Part shown: positions 7,340-14,436 of the stretch, one piece after another
Layout of the letters: each line of letters opens with the position of its first letter
Numbering within the stretch: the first letter of the stretch is position 1
Virus record (IMG/VR): IMGVR_UViG_3300050821_009114
Location: 1 to 50,701 of that record
Length of the DNA stretch: 50,701 bases
Source of the DNA: a virus
Reading direction: 5' to 3' (one strand)
Made by a program: the position numbers and the translations under genes
Notes under the pieces: generated by a model
The model's input: only the letters and a program-made list of their open reading frames with translations
The model's database searches: none
What the model was told of the DNA's origin: nothing

Positions 7340-9087
7340 CCTGCGAGCATCCTTTGGACGAGGTTCTGGCCACCGCCGACGTCAATTGCGGAGGCGTTTG
7401 CACCGGCTTTGGTGAGGGTCTCGGCGGACTGGAGTTGCTGCTGCTGGGCTTGTTGCTGGGCACGTTGGGCGCGGATCGCGGCGAGGGCCTGCGGGGCGCG
7501 GATCATCCGCGGGTCGAGATTGAGGAGGGACGAGTATAGGTCCAGAGCCATATCGAAATCGATATTATCGATAATAGCCGGGTCGATTCCTCCAAGCTGA
7601 CCAGCCAGTTGTAGCACTCGTTCGATCGATCCGGCTTGAGCAGCACGTTGGGAGATCGCGAGCATGGAGGTGTATTCGATATTGAGTTCACGACCGGAGA
7701 CCTCGGGTGGTGGTGGGGGGATTATGCCAGATCGAGACATGATGCCCCAGGTGCGGTCGATCAGCGGGGCGAGGACCTCGCTTTGCAAGCGCTCGATGAC
7801 GGGGGTGAGCATCATCAGGGATTCGGACTTGCGCATGTCCCATTCGACTGCGGTAATGTTGGAGCGGGTCTCGAATTGGGACGCGACTTGGAAGAGGTTG
7901 GAGAAGAAGGTGTCTTTGATGCGAGCACGGACTTCTTGCATGTCTTCGCTGATCGACTTGATATCGGGTTTCCAGTTTCCGTACGCGGGCTTCATTCCGT
8001 CGTTGCCGGTGGACATCATGCCTTGGAGGAAGGTCATGCCCCCAGGGAGGAGCGAGGCGGGTTGGTTCTTCAGCTGAACATCTACCACCAATGGTGGATT
8101 AATCCCCTTATCAATACCCTGCGCCTTGCGTCGAGTCTCCTGTTGAAGTTGCTTGATATCCGGGAGTGCATCCATGCCGGGCGAGCGCCCGTAGGGATCA
8201 TTTGCAACCAAATCCCAACGACCAATAATTGCGGCACGTTCATTAAACCCACGCTTACGAAGATAACCACGAGCGGAAGTACCCCCTTGAGGATTTGTAG
8301 CGCCACCCCATTCCCAATAAGTTTCTCGGTATTTGAAGTGACTAGGAATACCATACTTCTCAGGATCGGTGTTCGGTTCGATAGCATGGGCGATGATTAT
8401 CTCGCGGGTGAAGTTTGCGCCGTCTTGGAGATCGTAGAACTGGCGGACCATAGGGGAGGTGGCTTCCCAGCCGAATTCGTCAACGGTCTGAGCGATGGTG
8501 TAGGTGAACTCACGGTAGAAGATGACTGGGCGATAGCGGCCGTCGATGTCGACGTAGTATTCGCCGAAGGCGGGGTTGATGCAGTTGATGACGTTGTCGA
8601 AGTCCTCGTAGATCAGGAGGACGGCTGTGCCGAAGACGACGAGGTCGAAGTAGAAGATGGCCATCGCGGTGTAGAAGTTGGACTCGGCGAAGACGAGGTA
8701 CATTAGGCGTTCGCACTCAGCGAGCCAAAGGCTTACCGGGGATGTCTGGGTACTGTCGATGCGGCCGACTTTGAGTTTGAACCACGGGCGAGTCGGGGAT
8801 GATATGCCCGACATCATACCAGCCGCGAGGTTGCGAGCCGCTAAGGTACCTGTGGAGTCGAGGATGTGTTGATTGATCGGGGAGCCGCGGTTCTGTTGGT
8901 TCTGGGTGATTAGCCATTTGTATCTCCTGGGGAGGATGTAGTCAGCGAGCTCGCGTGCGTGGGTCCACCAGGAATAGCGGTTGTTGCGGAGGCCGAGAAG
9001 ACGGCCTTGCTGGAACTTGCGGAGGAGAAGGTCTTGCTCGGTGACCTTTTCTTGATAGATGCCACTATATGGTTGGTGGAGGTTCAC
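7336..9087 (-). CDS. Portal protein (head-to-tail connector)
   Basis: 583 residues, typical of T7/BPP-1-like connectors. The N-terminal helix-rich part (LLLRKFQQGRLLGLRNNRYSWW) is followed by HILDSTGTLAARNLAAGMMSG, SPTRPWF, the wing region with ANDPYGRSPGMDALPDIK, and a Gln/Ala-rich C-terminal helix (about 520-560) that would form the barrel. GTG start at 9087 overlapping the previous TGA, preceded by a GGGGA site. It forms the dodecameric ring through which DNA enters and to which tubular protein A binds. Confidence 0.95.
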   Translation of the reverse strand: MNLHQPYSGIYQEKVTEQDLLLRKFQQGRLLGLRNNRYSWWTHARELADYILPRRYKWLITQNQQNRGSPINQHILDSTGTLAARNLAAGMMSGISSPTRPWFKLKVGRIDSTQTSPVSLWLAECERLMYLVFAESNFYTAMAIFYFDLVVFGTAVLLIYEDFDNVINCINPAFGEYYVDIDGRYRPVIFYREFTYTIAQTVDEFGWEATSPMVRQFYDLQDGANFTREIIIAHAIEPNTDPEKYGIPSHFKYRETYWEWGGATNPQGGTSARGYLRKRGFNERAAIIGRWDLVANDPYGRSPGMDALPDIKQLQQETRRKAQGIDKGINPPLVVDVQLKNQPASLLPGGMTFLQGMMSTGNDGMKPAYGNWKPDIKSISEDMQEVRARIKDTFFSNLFQVASQFETRSNITAVEWDMRKSESLMMLTPVIERLQSEVLAPLIDRTWGIMSRSGIIPPPPPEVSGRELNIEYTSMLAISQRAAQAGSIERVLQLAGQLGGIDPAIIDNIDFDMALDLYSSLLNLDPRMIRAPQALAAIRAQRAQQQAQQQQLQSAETLTKAGANASAIDVGGGQNLVQRMLAG

Positions 9088-9335
9088 TCCCCGTGCTCCT
9101 CGTGATCACCGTGTTCATAGAGATCGCAACAGTATTCATCGGATGGATATGGAAGATGCGGAGAACCGTTCCATTTGATAAAGCCGGGGTTGCCACAGGA
9201 GCGATAGCCGGTGAGGTATTCGCAATTGGCACACATCGATCCGCCCTTGGGAATTTGCATACCGAGTTGGTGATCGGGTGGTAGGACCGATGCGGGATCG
9301 ACTAGGCCCGGGCGGGTGAGGAATGAGGTGGTCAT
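9084..9335 (-). CDS. Small Cys-rich protein upstream of portal
   Basis: 83 residues from ATG 9335, which overlaps the stop of the previous gene (ATGA). The C-terminal half carries a putative metal site: CANC (35-38), C47 in GYRSCGNPG and a CC pair (69-70), with a His/Glu-rich tail (YEHGDHEEHGE). The spacing suggests a rubredoxin-like zinc or iron knuckle. A longer reading from 9563 is less likely because its extra N-terminus is Arg-rich shadow sequence over the upstream gene. Function unknown; its position between terminase and portal suggests packaging. Confidence 0.75.
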   Translation of the reverse strand: MTTSFLTRPGLVDPASVLPPDHQLGMQIPKGGSMCANCEYLTGYRSCGNPGFIKWNGSPHLPYPSDEYCCDLYEHGDHEEHGE

Positions 9336-9532
9336 TTGACTACCTGCACGTGTTTGGTAGGTTTGAGCCGACCGGCCTTGGCGAGTGGGTCGCGGCCCCG
9401 CGGAACAGGGGATGAGAGTTGGCCCGCACCGTGCATGTCGGCTGCGGCGATGAGGAAGTTGGCCGGATTGATCCCCGCGGAGGCCTGTGCCTGCTGCATT
9501 TGATCCGGCGGAAGTATCGGCGCCTGTGGCAT
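9332..9532 (-). CDS. Small hypothetical protein, packaging cluster
   Basis: 66 residues from ATG 9532, chosen because a strong purine site (GAGGGAGGGG) ends about 3 bases before it; a TTG at 9559 is possible but lacks such a site. The product has a Pro/Gln/Ala-rich N-terminus (ILPPDQMQQAQAS) and a basic C-terminus (KAGRLKPTKHVQVVK). ATGA overlap with the Cys-rich gene downstream. No family was recognised. Confidence 0.65.
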   Translation of the reverse strand: MPQAPILPPDQMQQAQASAGINPANFLIAAADMHGAGQLSSPVPRGRDPLAKAGRLKPTKHVQVVK

Positions 9533-9585
9533 CAACCCCTCCCTCGGGCGCGATGACAAACACGCTGCGCGTGCAAAGGCATGGG

Positions 9586-9771
9586 TTAGTTTCCTATCAA
9601 TTGTTTACCGCCGAGGTTCCCGGGCGAGGGCAGGGCACTGGCACCGAGGAAGGATGCGGTTGGGGATTTCACGCCGGGTTTCTTGCCGGTTGGGGCAGAG
9701 CCGAAGACAGGCGGGGGCGGCACGTTGTTGGGCAAGGTTGGGAGTGCGGCTTGGGGTGTCTTTGGGGTCAT
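9586..9771 (-). CDS. Small Pro/Ala-rich hypothetical protein
   Basis: 61 residues; its ATG overlaps the TGA of the large terminase (ATGA). Low complexity: Pro, Gly, Ala, Ser and Lys, no Cys, no membrane segment (TLPNNVPPPPVFGSAPTGKK). It may be a disordered accessory in the packaging operon. Kept as a gene because of the 4-base coupling and the good packing between neighbours; no function can be read from it. Confidence 0.6.
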   Translation of the reverse strand: MTPKTPQAALPTLPNNVPPPPVFGSAPTGKKPGVKSPTASFLGASALPSPGNLGGKQLIGN

Positions 9772-11339
9772 GCCGCCTCCATGTGTTTGGCATCGAAGGG
9801 GTTGTATTCGGAGATATGGATTTCCTCGCGTGGACCTTCACCGCCGGCTCCGCGATGGGCTGCGAGGGGTCCGCCATAGGTCAGGGCAAGGGCATCGAGG
9901 TCGTCGAGGTTGAGGCCTGGGTTGTCTTCCATCAGGTCTTCTTTGGAGACGAGTTGGATTTCATCGTTCTTGTTGAAGGTGTATTTGATCGCGAGCATGG
10001 CAGTGCGGAGATCGGGATCGGCGGGGAGCATTAGGGTGGGGAGGGCGCTTCGAAGGGCTCCATACATTGCGGCTCGCATGTTGGCGTACTTTTCGCCGGA
10101 GTTGTTGTTGTTGGTTCCGGTTACTGAGTCCTTTGCGCCGAATTGGATTTCCCAGACAAATAGATGCTTGGCACGACACTGATCCACAACGCCGCCGCCA
10201 ACGCCACCGCCGTCAATAAAGATACCATCAGGATGCCACTGAGTCCAACAATCAAACACCCAGTTAGCAAGCTCCACAGTGTTGATTCCATTGAAGACCT
10301 TTCGTTCGATGGTGCGGGCGTCGCGGCCCTTGCGGGGGAAGATAACCGAGTTGTTGCGCCCGTAGCGCGCAACATCGACCCCCATTGCAAGCGGGGTCTG
10401 GGCGTCTACGTAGACAGAGCGATCAGGGGACATTGCGGCATCGATTTCGGTCGCGGAGAAGAATTCCATCAGACCGAGGCGAGGGAACTGGCCGAGGATG
10501 CGGATGCGGGTGTAGTCGGAATCGATGCCGTAGGTTTTTATCAGGCGTTCCTGATAACGATGATCGGTGATCGGGACGGTGCGCGAGTCGACTTGGGTGC
10601 AATGCCAATGCTCATGGTGTTGACCACCGTCGAAGCATTCACGGAAGCGGCCGAAGTTACGCGTGGGGTTGCCGAAGACCAACCAGATAAGTTGAGTGTC
10701 CGCATCGGTCAGGGCTCCCTCCGCGGTTTCCCAGATGATGTCCTCGATCTCGGAGGCTTCGTCGAAGACAAGGAGAAGGCGCTTGCCTTTGTTGTGTAGG
10801 CCGGCGAAGGCTTGCGGATTGGTCTTGGACCAGGGGATCATATCGATCCGCCAAGTGCGCTCGCGCTCGGGGTCTTTGGAGACGAGGGAGGTGGCGTTGA
10901 GGGTGAAGAACTCGCGGGCGAACCAGCAGAGGTTGAACCACTTGCCGAGTTCGGCCCAGGTCTTCGTTTTCAGTTGTGTCTCGGTATTGGCGGTGATCAC
11001 CCCGCGGCAGTCGGGGAAGGTCATGAAGGCCCAGAGGATGAGTTGGGACACGGTGGTGGATTTGCCGATGCCGTGACCGGATGCGACGGCTTCTTGGATC
11101 GCACCGTCGAGAGAGATCAGGCCAAGCTTGATTCGCTCCATCAAATCGCGGGCCCAGGGCATTGGGCCGTCGAAGGCTTCGAGTTGGGAGCCGGGCTCGC
11201 GCCAGGGGAAGGCGTGCATGACGAAGGCGAGGGGGTCATCGCGGACTTCGGAGAGCCAGACGAGGAGTGATTCCTGCCAAGCCGAGTCGGGGGAGAGCGT
11301 CGAGACCGGAGAGCCATGCCAGGAAATCCGATCGAGCAT
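9768..11339 (-). CDS. terL: Terminase large subunit
   Basis: 523 residues. ATPase: Walker A GHGIGKSTT (about 88-96), Walker B LLLVFDEAS with the catalytic Glu, and a coupling motif near GNPTRN. Nuclease: first Asp in MGVDVARYG, second acidic site in GIFIDGGGVGGGVVDQ, third in LDDLDALALTYGG. It cleaves and pumps DNA into the procapsid through the portal. It follows the small terminase gene by 11 bases. The family is well recognised; the packaging mode (cos, pac or terminal repeat) cannot be read from this alone. Confidence 0.96.
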   Translation of the reverse strand: MLDRISWHGSPVSTLSPDSAWQESLLVWLSEVRDDPLAFVMHAFPWREPGSQLEAFDGPMPWARDLMERIKLGLISLDGAIQEAVASGHGIGKSTTVSQLILWAFMTFPDCRGVITANTETQLKTKTWAELGKWFNLCWFAREFFTLNATSLVSKDPERERTWRIDMIPWSKTNPQAFAGLHNKGKRLLLVFDEASEIEDIIWETAEGALTDADTQLIWLVFGNPTRNFGRFRECFDGGQHHEHWHCTQVDSRTVPITDHRYQERLIKTYGIDSDYTRIRILGQFPRLGLMEFFSATEIDAAMSPDRSVYVDAQTPLAMGVDVARYGRNNSVIFPRKGRDARTIERKVFNGINTVELANWVFDCWTQWHPDGIFIDGGGVGGGVVDQCRAKHLFVWEIQFGAKDSVTGTNNNNSGEKYANMRAAMYGALRSALPTLMLPADPDLRTAMLAIKYTFNKNDEIQLVSKEDLMEDNPGLNLDDLDALALTYGGPLAAHRGAGGEGPREEIHISEYNPFDAKHMEAA

Positions 11340-11350
11340 CTCCCCCTCCT

Positions 11351-12016
11351 CTACATCCGCCGCCGGAAGCCAGCACGCGGGGCGGAATTGGCGTCTCGGG
11401 AGGGGGTTTCACCCTCATCCATCTGGCGTTCCGGGCCATGCTCTAGTTGAGCTACCGAGACAGGGGCGTCGATAACGGCAGACTGGCCTCGCTCGGCCAT
11501 GATCTTCTCCATGCGCTTGGCGAAGTCTTGGTTTATGTTGACGTTGACGGTTTTCTTCGAATAGCCAAAACGGTCGGCGCGGTCGCCGATGCCTTTGAAC
11601 AGGGTCTGGAGCGGGGCGAGTTCGGAGGCTTCGTCGAGGCGGTCGAGGTGTTCTTCGACTTGGCGTTCCATGCGGAGCATGTTGGAGGTCGCGGTGTCGT
11701 AGAATTCGTCCATGGATGCGGTGAAGGATGCGTCTACGGCACTGCGGTACTGGGCAACGAGTTCCATAAAGGCCGGGTCTTGCTTCAACGTGGAAAGACG
11801 CACCGCGGAGAATCCGGTAATGCGGAGGATTTCCTCATTGCGGAGACCCGCAGCGACGAGCCGGGCTAGGCGATGGTGGGTGTCGCGGAAGGCTTTGACA
11901 CGCGGGATAGTCCGCTCAGCGGTTTTGAGCACTGCAAGGTCCTCACGCGTGAGCGCCCGCACGGCCAAAACCTTCGGCGCCTTCGCTAGCTTGCCTCGAT
12001 GTAGAATAGGCTTCAC
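11351..12016 (-). CDS. Terminase small subunit (putative)
   Basis: 221 residues, GTG start at 12016 overlapping the GIY-YIG gene's TGA (GTGA), with AGGAG about 7 bases upstream. A predicted helix-turn-helix (LVAAGLRNEEILRITGFSAV, about 52-72) precedes a long helical region with MERQVEEHLDRLDEASELAP that could oligomerise, and a basic C-terminus (RAGFRRRM). The layout and position just before terL support recognition of packaging DNA. Assignment rests on architecture and context. Confidence 0.8.
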   Translation of the reverse strand: MKPILHRGKLAKAPKVLAVRALTREDLAVLKTAERTIPRVKAFRDTHHRLARLVAAGLRNEEILRITGFSAVRLSTLKQDPAFMELVAQYRSAVDASFTASMDEFYDTATSNMLRMERQVEEHLDRLDEASELAPLQTLFKGIGDRADRFGYSKKTVNVNINQDFAKRMEKIMAERGQSAVIDAPVSVAQLEHGPERQMDEGETPSRDANSAPRAGFRRRM

Positions 12017-12405
12017 AATCGTCTCCTAGAAAGAACCCGCGGTTCGGGCGCGGGCGGTAAGCAAAATGGTGGCGGTTGGCATAGCAATACATCCAACGGA
12101 ATCACCGGAATTGGTTTGTGCCTTTCATTATATCTAGGCAGATACTTCTGGATCAATTCCTTTTCCAGATTATCCAAATCACTCAACTGACAAGGCCTGA
12201 ACCAAATCTGATCAAACACAACCCCTTTCACAACACGCCCGCTCAATCGCTGCTGGCGTTTTCCCCTAGCCACAACATGGTTATAAACCCTTGTTGCAAG
12301 GCACTTGCTCTGACCTACATAGACGACCTCACCCCTCCACGCGAGGATATAAACCCCTGGCCGTATCAACGCCGTTCCATCATAAAACCCTGACGGTATC
12401 TCCAT
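12013..12405 (-). CDS. GIY-YIG nuclease
   Basis: 130 residues. GIY-YIG core: GVYILAW (about 17-23), VVYVGQS (27-33), an Arg at about 39 in TRVYNHV, and the C-terminal Glu/Asn signature in LEKELIQKYLPRYNERHK; the remaining 30 residues are Pro-rich. No separate DNA-binding domain, so this is a compact single-domain enzyme rather than a typical homing nuclease. AAGGAG lies upstream of the ATG, and a possible leftward promoter ends about 25 bases before it. The GTGA overlap with the small terminase suggests a link to DNA maturation or packaging; this is inferred. Confidence 0.85.
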   Translation of the reverse strand: MEIPSGFYDGTALIRPGVYILAWRGEVVYVGQSKCLATRVYNHVVARGKRQQRLSGRVVKGVVFDQIWFRPCQLSDLDNLEKELIQKYLPRYNERHKPIPVIPLDVLLCQPPPFCLPPAPEPRVLSRRRL

Positions 12406-12430
12406 ACCGTTACTCCTTCATCCTAGGGGT

Positions 12431-12459
12431 ATTCTGAGCCATACCGCCGCAAAAGTCAA
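12431..12459 (-). promoter_or_regulatory. Possible sigma70 promoter for the packaging/late genes
   Basis: On the minus strand TTGACT (12459-12454), a 17-base spacer, then CAGAAT (12436-12431, 4 of 6 consensus). Predicted start near 12424, about 20 bases before the GIY-YIG ATG, leaving room for its AAGGAG. The -35 is good and the -10 mediocre. Confidence 0.4.
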
Positions 12460-12543
12460 TCCCTTACATGATGAATATGGGCTCTTCAGAAATCGTAAGT
12501 TTTGCGCTGGGACATATTGGGCCACCCGCGGGCACGAAATTTT

Positions 12544-12573
12544 GGCCCCCCGGCCTGTCGGGCGCGGAGGGCC
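12544..12573 (-). terminator. GC-rich hairpin after the 95-residue gene
   Basis: GGCCCCCCG and CGGAGGGCC form a 9-bp stem with one wobble around a 12-base loop, 25-55 bases past the stop at 12599. On the minus strand it is followed by AAAATTT rather than a long T run, so it is a weak terminator or RNA-stabilising hairpin. Nothing else is visible in the gap 12406-12598 apart from the promoter candidate. Confidence 0.3.
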
Positions 12574-12598
12574 ATGAAATCGCAGCAGGATCAGTGTG

Positions 12599-12886
12599 TT
12601 AGGACTTGATGCGGCCCTTGGACAGCAGATGCTCGTTGGCCTTGGCAAAGGCGAGGATTGCATCAGCTTGGCCTAGGATGCGCTCCCATTCCTTGACGTA
12701 GAAGGTGACAGGGAATTGGCGAATGCCGAGTAGCATGATCGCGCCCTTTTCGGAGACTTTCAGGGTAAGAGATCGCCGCGCCTTGGCTTCAGCAGCAGCG
12801 GCTTCTGCCTTGGACTTGAGGACCATTTCGATCAGGTCTTTGGTGGACAGCTTTGCGAGGTCGGTCACTAGGGAGAGGTCGGTCAT
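12599..12886 (-). CDS. Small conserved phage protein, unknown function
   Basis: 95 residues from ATG 12886 (GGAG about 10 bases upstream; a longer reading to 12955 has no ribosome site). Ala/Glu/Lys-rich helix (SKAEAAAAEAKARRS), then the pattern LKVSEKGAIMLLGIRQFPVTFYVKEWERIL, which resembles small proteins widespread in proteobacterial phages (KGAVSVYGLGRFPVTLY type). Their role is not established to my knowledge. First leftward gene from the divergent control region, so probably expressed early relative to the structural genes. Confidence 0.75.
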   Translation of the reverse strand: MTDLSLVTDLAKLSTKDLIEMVLKSKAEAAAAEAKARRSLTLKVSEKGAIMLLGIRQFPVTFYVKEWERILGQADAILAFAKANEHLLSKGRIKS

Positions 12887-12994
12887 GGCATCTGCTCCAA
12901 ATCGCTTGATTGCGATGGCACACAATCGCACGATCATCGCACAATGTCCAATCACGAAATGTTACAACGCTGCGACAAAATGCCGCATGGATAT

Positions 12995-13231
12995 CCCCGA
13001 TGGCGTTCGATACTACCTCGATACTACCCTCATTGGCTCATGGGCCAAACCGCCCGCCGTGGGATGGGTATGGGCTCTATCCTGTGCTATCTAGTGCTTA
13101 ATCATCGTCTATATATATACAACTTTAGACAGATACAGACCGGAGGTATCCCCATACCCCTCCCAGACGGGGTCGATTGGCCAATGAGCCAATCAGGGGA
13201 ACATCGCGGTAGTATCAGGGTTACATCGGGG
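12995..13231. repeat. Large imperfect inverted repeat (two ~80-bp arms)
   Basis: Left arm 12995-13074, right arm 13151-13231 in inverse orientation. Matching blocks include CCCCGATG (12995) with CATCGGGG (13224), GATACTACC (13009 and 13020) with GGTAGTATC (13208), ATTGGCTCATGGGCCAA (13032-13048) with TTGGCCAATGAGCCAAT (13177-13193; one mismatch when inverted) and GGGATGGGTATGGG with CCCATACCCCTCCC. The right arm also holds its own palindrome GATTGGC-N6-GCCAATC. The symmetry suggests operator clusters serving both directions. Confidence 0.8.
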
Positions 13232-13252
13232 AATATGCACGGGCGAATTGTG

Positions 13253-13281
13253 TTGACAAATTGTCGGTTTGGGCCTATAAT
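13253..13281 (+). promoter_or_regulatory. Strong sigma70 promoter, early operon P1
   Basis: Perfect consensus TTGACA (13253-13258) and TATAAT (13276-13281) with the optimal 17-base spacer. Predicted start near 13288, giving a leader of about 100 bases before the first gene. It lies 21 bases past the right arm of the inverted repeat. Such a promoter would fire at once with host RNA polymerase. Confidence 0.93.
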
Positions 13282-13301
13282 ACTTGGATGATTGGGGCAT
13301 T

Positions 13302-13329
13302 GCGCTTCACGCGATTGTGATCGAAGCGC
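13302..13329 (+). other. Leader hairpin of the early transcript
   Basis: GCGCTTC (13302-13308) and GAAGCGC (13323-13329) pair perfectly around a 14-base loop, starting about 15 bases into the predicted transcript. Likely a 5' stabilising structure or a control element; no T run follows. Confidence 0.5.
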
Positions 13330-13390
13330 CGCAATTTCGCCGCAATTGGAGCGCAGAATGCGGATCGGGCGATTGGGCCTGATAGGAGCT

Positions 13391-13609
13391 ATGCCGATGC
13401 GATACCCAAAGACACCGATACACATTGCGGATGATGGTTCAGTGCTAGCGTGGATATGGAATGGGCATGAGTATTACGAAAGCACTGTGAACGGCCAGCG
13501 GATACCGGTCTATAGATTGGGCAAGCCAAAGGCTGGGCAGTCACGCAACGGGAGACTATTGCGGATACCGCATAGGAGTGATTTCGTACAGCGTATGGAT
13601 CGAGCTTGA
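13391..13609 (+). CDS. First early protein, hypothetical
   Basis: 72 residues from ATG 13391, with AGGAG ending 3 bases before it; a second in-frame ATG at 13397 is equally well placed. The protein is basic (many Arg/Lys) with aromatic residues in a compact N-terminal half (VLAWIWNGHEYYEST). No family was recognised. As the first gene behind a consensus promoter it is a candidate host-takeover protein, by position only. Followed directly by a GCACaGTGC element. Confidence 0.65.
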   Translation: MPMRYPKTPIHIADDGSVLAWIWNGHEYYESTVNGQRIPVYRLGKPKAGQSRNGRLLRIPHRSDFVQRMDRA

Positions 13610-13640
13610 TTGCACAGTGCGTTTAACCATGCAAAGGGAG
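13610..13640 (+). repeat. Intercistronic GCACtGTGC element, copy A
   Basis: Starts right after the stop of the first early gene. GCACAGTGC (13612-13620) followed by GTTTAACCATGC shared exactly with copy B; TTGCA (13610) can also pair with TGCAA (13630-13634). The ribosome site AGGGAG of the next gene sits at its end. Confidence 0.75.
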
Positions 13641-13647
13641 ACTGTTC

Positions 13648-13854
13648 ATGATGCCGTATCAGATACAGCGCACACGCCTTGTAGAGGACGTTGAGAGTGA
13701 TGTGCGATATTATCGGTTTGATCTTATCAACACGGCGACGGATAAGGTCATTGCCCATGCGTTTAGCCGATCGCCAATTGCGCCATCACGGTTAAGGCAT
13801 AGGCTTGGGGAGTTGAACAGTCGGCATTTGCTGAATGAGTTGGCGATCTATTGA
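13648..13854 (+). CDS. Small early protein, hypothetical
   Basis: 68 residues; ATG 13648 or 13651 behind AGGGAG. It looks like a small alpha/beta protein with a charged N-terminal strand region (RLVEDVESDVRYYRFDL) and a C-terminal helix (SRLRHRLGELNSRHLLNEL). No Cys, no membrane segment. Flanked on both sides by copies of the GCACtGTGC element. Function unknown. Confidence 0.7.
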   Translation: MMPYQIQRTRLVEDVESDVRYYRFDLINTATDKVIAHAFSRSPIAPSRLRHRLGELNSRHLLNELAIY

Positions 13855-13855
13855 T

Positions 13856-13892
13856 TACACTGTGCGTTTAACCATGCCACGTAACGAGGGAG
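13856..13892 (+). repeat. Intercistronic GCACtGTGC element, copy B
   Basis: Begins 1 base after a stop codon. ACACTGTGC (13857-13865) then GTTTAACCATGC (as copy A) and the GAGGGAG ribosome site. Shares CACTGTGCGTTTAACCA (17 bases) with copy E at 15285. Confidence 0.75.
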
Positions 13893-13901
13893 ATCAATGC
13901 C

Positions 13902-14156
13902 ATGCTAACTCAATACACAAGTGCTGCGATCGAGAGTGAGGTGATGCGGATTGCGAGGAATGAGGTGAAGCTGATGATCCGGGCCAGCGGACAGAAGATT
14001 GGGTGTTTCAGGGCTGGGGAGATCACCAAGGCTTGTAAGGCTTTGGTAAAGGCAAAGCCTGAGCTATTGGTTGAGGCAGAGCGGAATCTTGCGGAGCGGG
14101 AAAAGGCCACTGAGAACGTGAATGTGAGCAAGACGCTGAGGAAGCTATTTGCATAA
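13902..14156 (+). CDS. Early protein, paralogue of the 226-residue protein
   Basis: 84 residues. ATG 13902 lies 9 bases after GAGGGAG. The core matches the C-terminal half of the protein at 14604-15284: EVMRIARNEVKLMIRASGQK here and EALRIIKNVVKDQVRSSGQK there, followed in both by an A-x-E-x-x-x-A-x-K-A helix and a terminal SK-x-L-x-x-LF. So this is a stand-alone version of a shared helical domain; its basic surface would suit nucleic-acid binding, which is inference. The stop codon abuts hammerhead 1. Confidence 0.75.
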   Translation: MLTQYTSAAIESEVMRIARNEVKLMIRASGQKIGCFRAGEITKACKALVKAKPELLVEAERNLAEREKATENVNVSKTLRKLFA

Positions 14157-14255
14157 GGCCGAAACCTTGCACTGTGCGTCGCGCCCATGCATCGCGTAGC
14201 GCACACTGGATGTACGGTGCAAGGTCCAAGGGTGAAGCCCTTGCTGACGATGGCC
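14157..14255 (+). ncRNA. Type II hammerhead ribozyme, copy 1
   Basis: In order: stem II 5' strand GGCC (14157-14160); core GAAA (14161-14164); stem III CCTTGCAC (14165-14172) with GTGCAAGG (14217-14224), the arm between them folding further (TGTGCG with CGCACA); cleavage triplet GTC with the cut after C14226; stem I CAAGGG (14227-14232), loop TGAAG, CCCTTG (14238-14243); core CTGACGA (14244-14250); one extra T (14251); stem II 3' strand GGCC (14252-14255). All invariant core bases of the hammerhead family are present. The extra T and the 4-bp stem II are off-consensus. It starts immediately after a stop codon on the transcribed strand. Confidence 0.82.
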
Positions 14256-14269
14256 ATAGGGAGAGGAAG

Positions 14270-14434
14270 ATGCAGATGAGCTTTACGAAAGCGATTGTGG
14301 AGTACTTTGGGAAGAAGCCGGGTCAATCCACCGGGGAGTTTATGCAGGAGATCAAGAACCTGACGCCGGAGGATCGGTTGTACTTCAAACAAGAGTTTGC
14401 GAAAGTTGGGATTGAGATCATTCAGGCGATCTAA
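14270..14434 (+). CDS. 54-residue early protein lying between two ribozymes
   Basis: ATG 14270 (or 14276) behind GGGAGAGGAAG. The product begins MQMSFTKAIVEYFGKKPGQS and continues with two amphipathic helices (GEFMQEIKNLTPEDRLYFKQ, EFAKVGIEIIQ). Similar short proteins (KAV-EYFGKKPGQ...LTPEDR) occur in many proteobacterial phages without an assigned role. If both hammerheads cut, the coding sequence sits on a 258-nt RNA starting with a 5' hairpin and ending inside hammerhead 2. Well supported as a gene by its start signal and codon pattern. Confidence 0.85.
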   Translation: MQMSFTKAIVEYFGKKPGQSTGEFMQEIKNLTPEDRLYFKQEFAKVGIEIIQAI

Positions 14435-14436
14435 AA

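Larger units (their letters stand above)
12887..13390. promoter_or_regulatory. Divergent control region between late and early operons
   Basis: About 500 bases without a supported gene. It contains the mirror-image arms at 12995-13074 and 13151-13231, an AT-rich centre (TCTATATATATAC near 13110-13122), short direct repeats ATCGCAC near 12923-12943, the rightward promoter at 13253-13281 and an untranslated leader. It separates leftward and rightward transcription, so it is the main switch and a candidate replication origin; the latter is speculative. Confidence 0.7.

Noticed and set aside
7636-8706. 356-codon open frame on the plus strand opposite the portal gene
   Set aside because: It is the complement of a clear portal protein, has a low-complexity Asp/Glu/Gly/Val composition typical of antisense frames in GC-rich DNA, and lacks a ribosome site.
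9084-9563. 159-codon reading of the Cys-rich protein from 9563
   Set aside because: The N-terminal 76 residues are an Arg/Gly-rich shadow of the 66-residue gene. The ATG at 9335 overlaps that gene's stop in the usual ATGA way.
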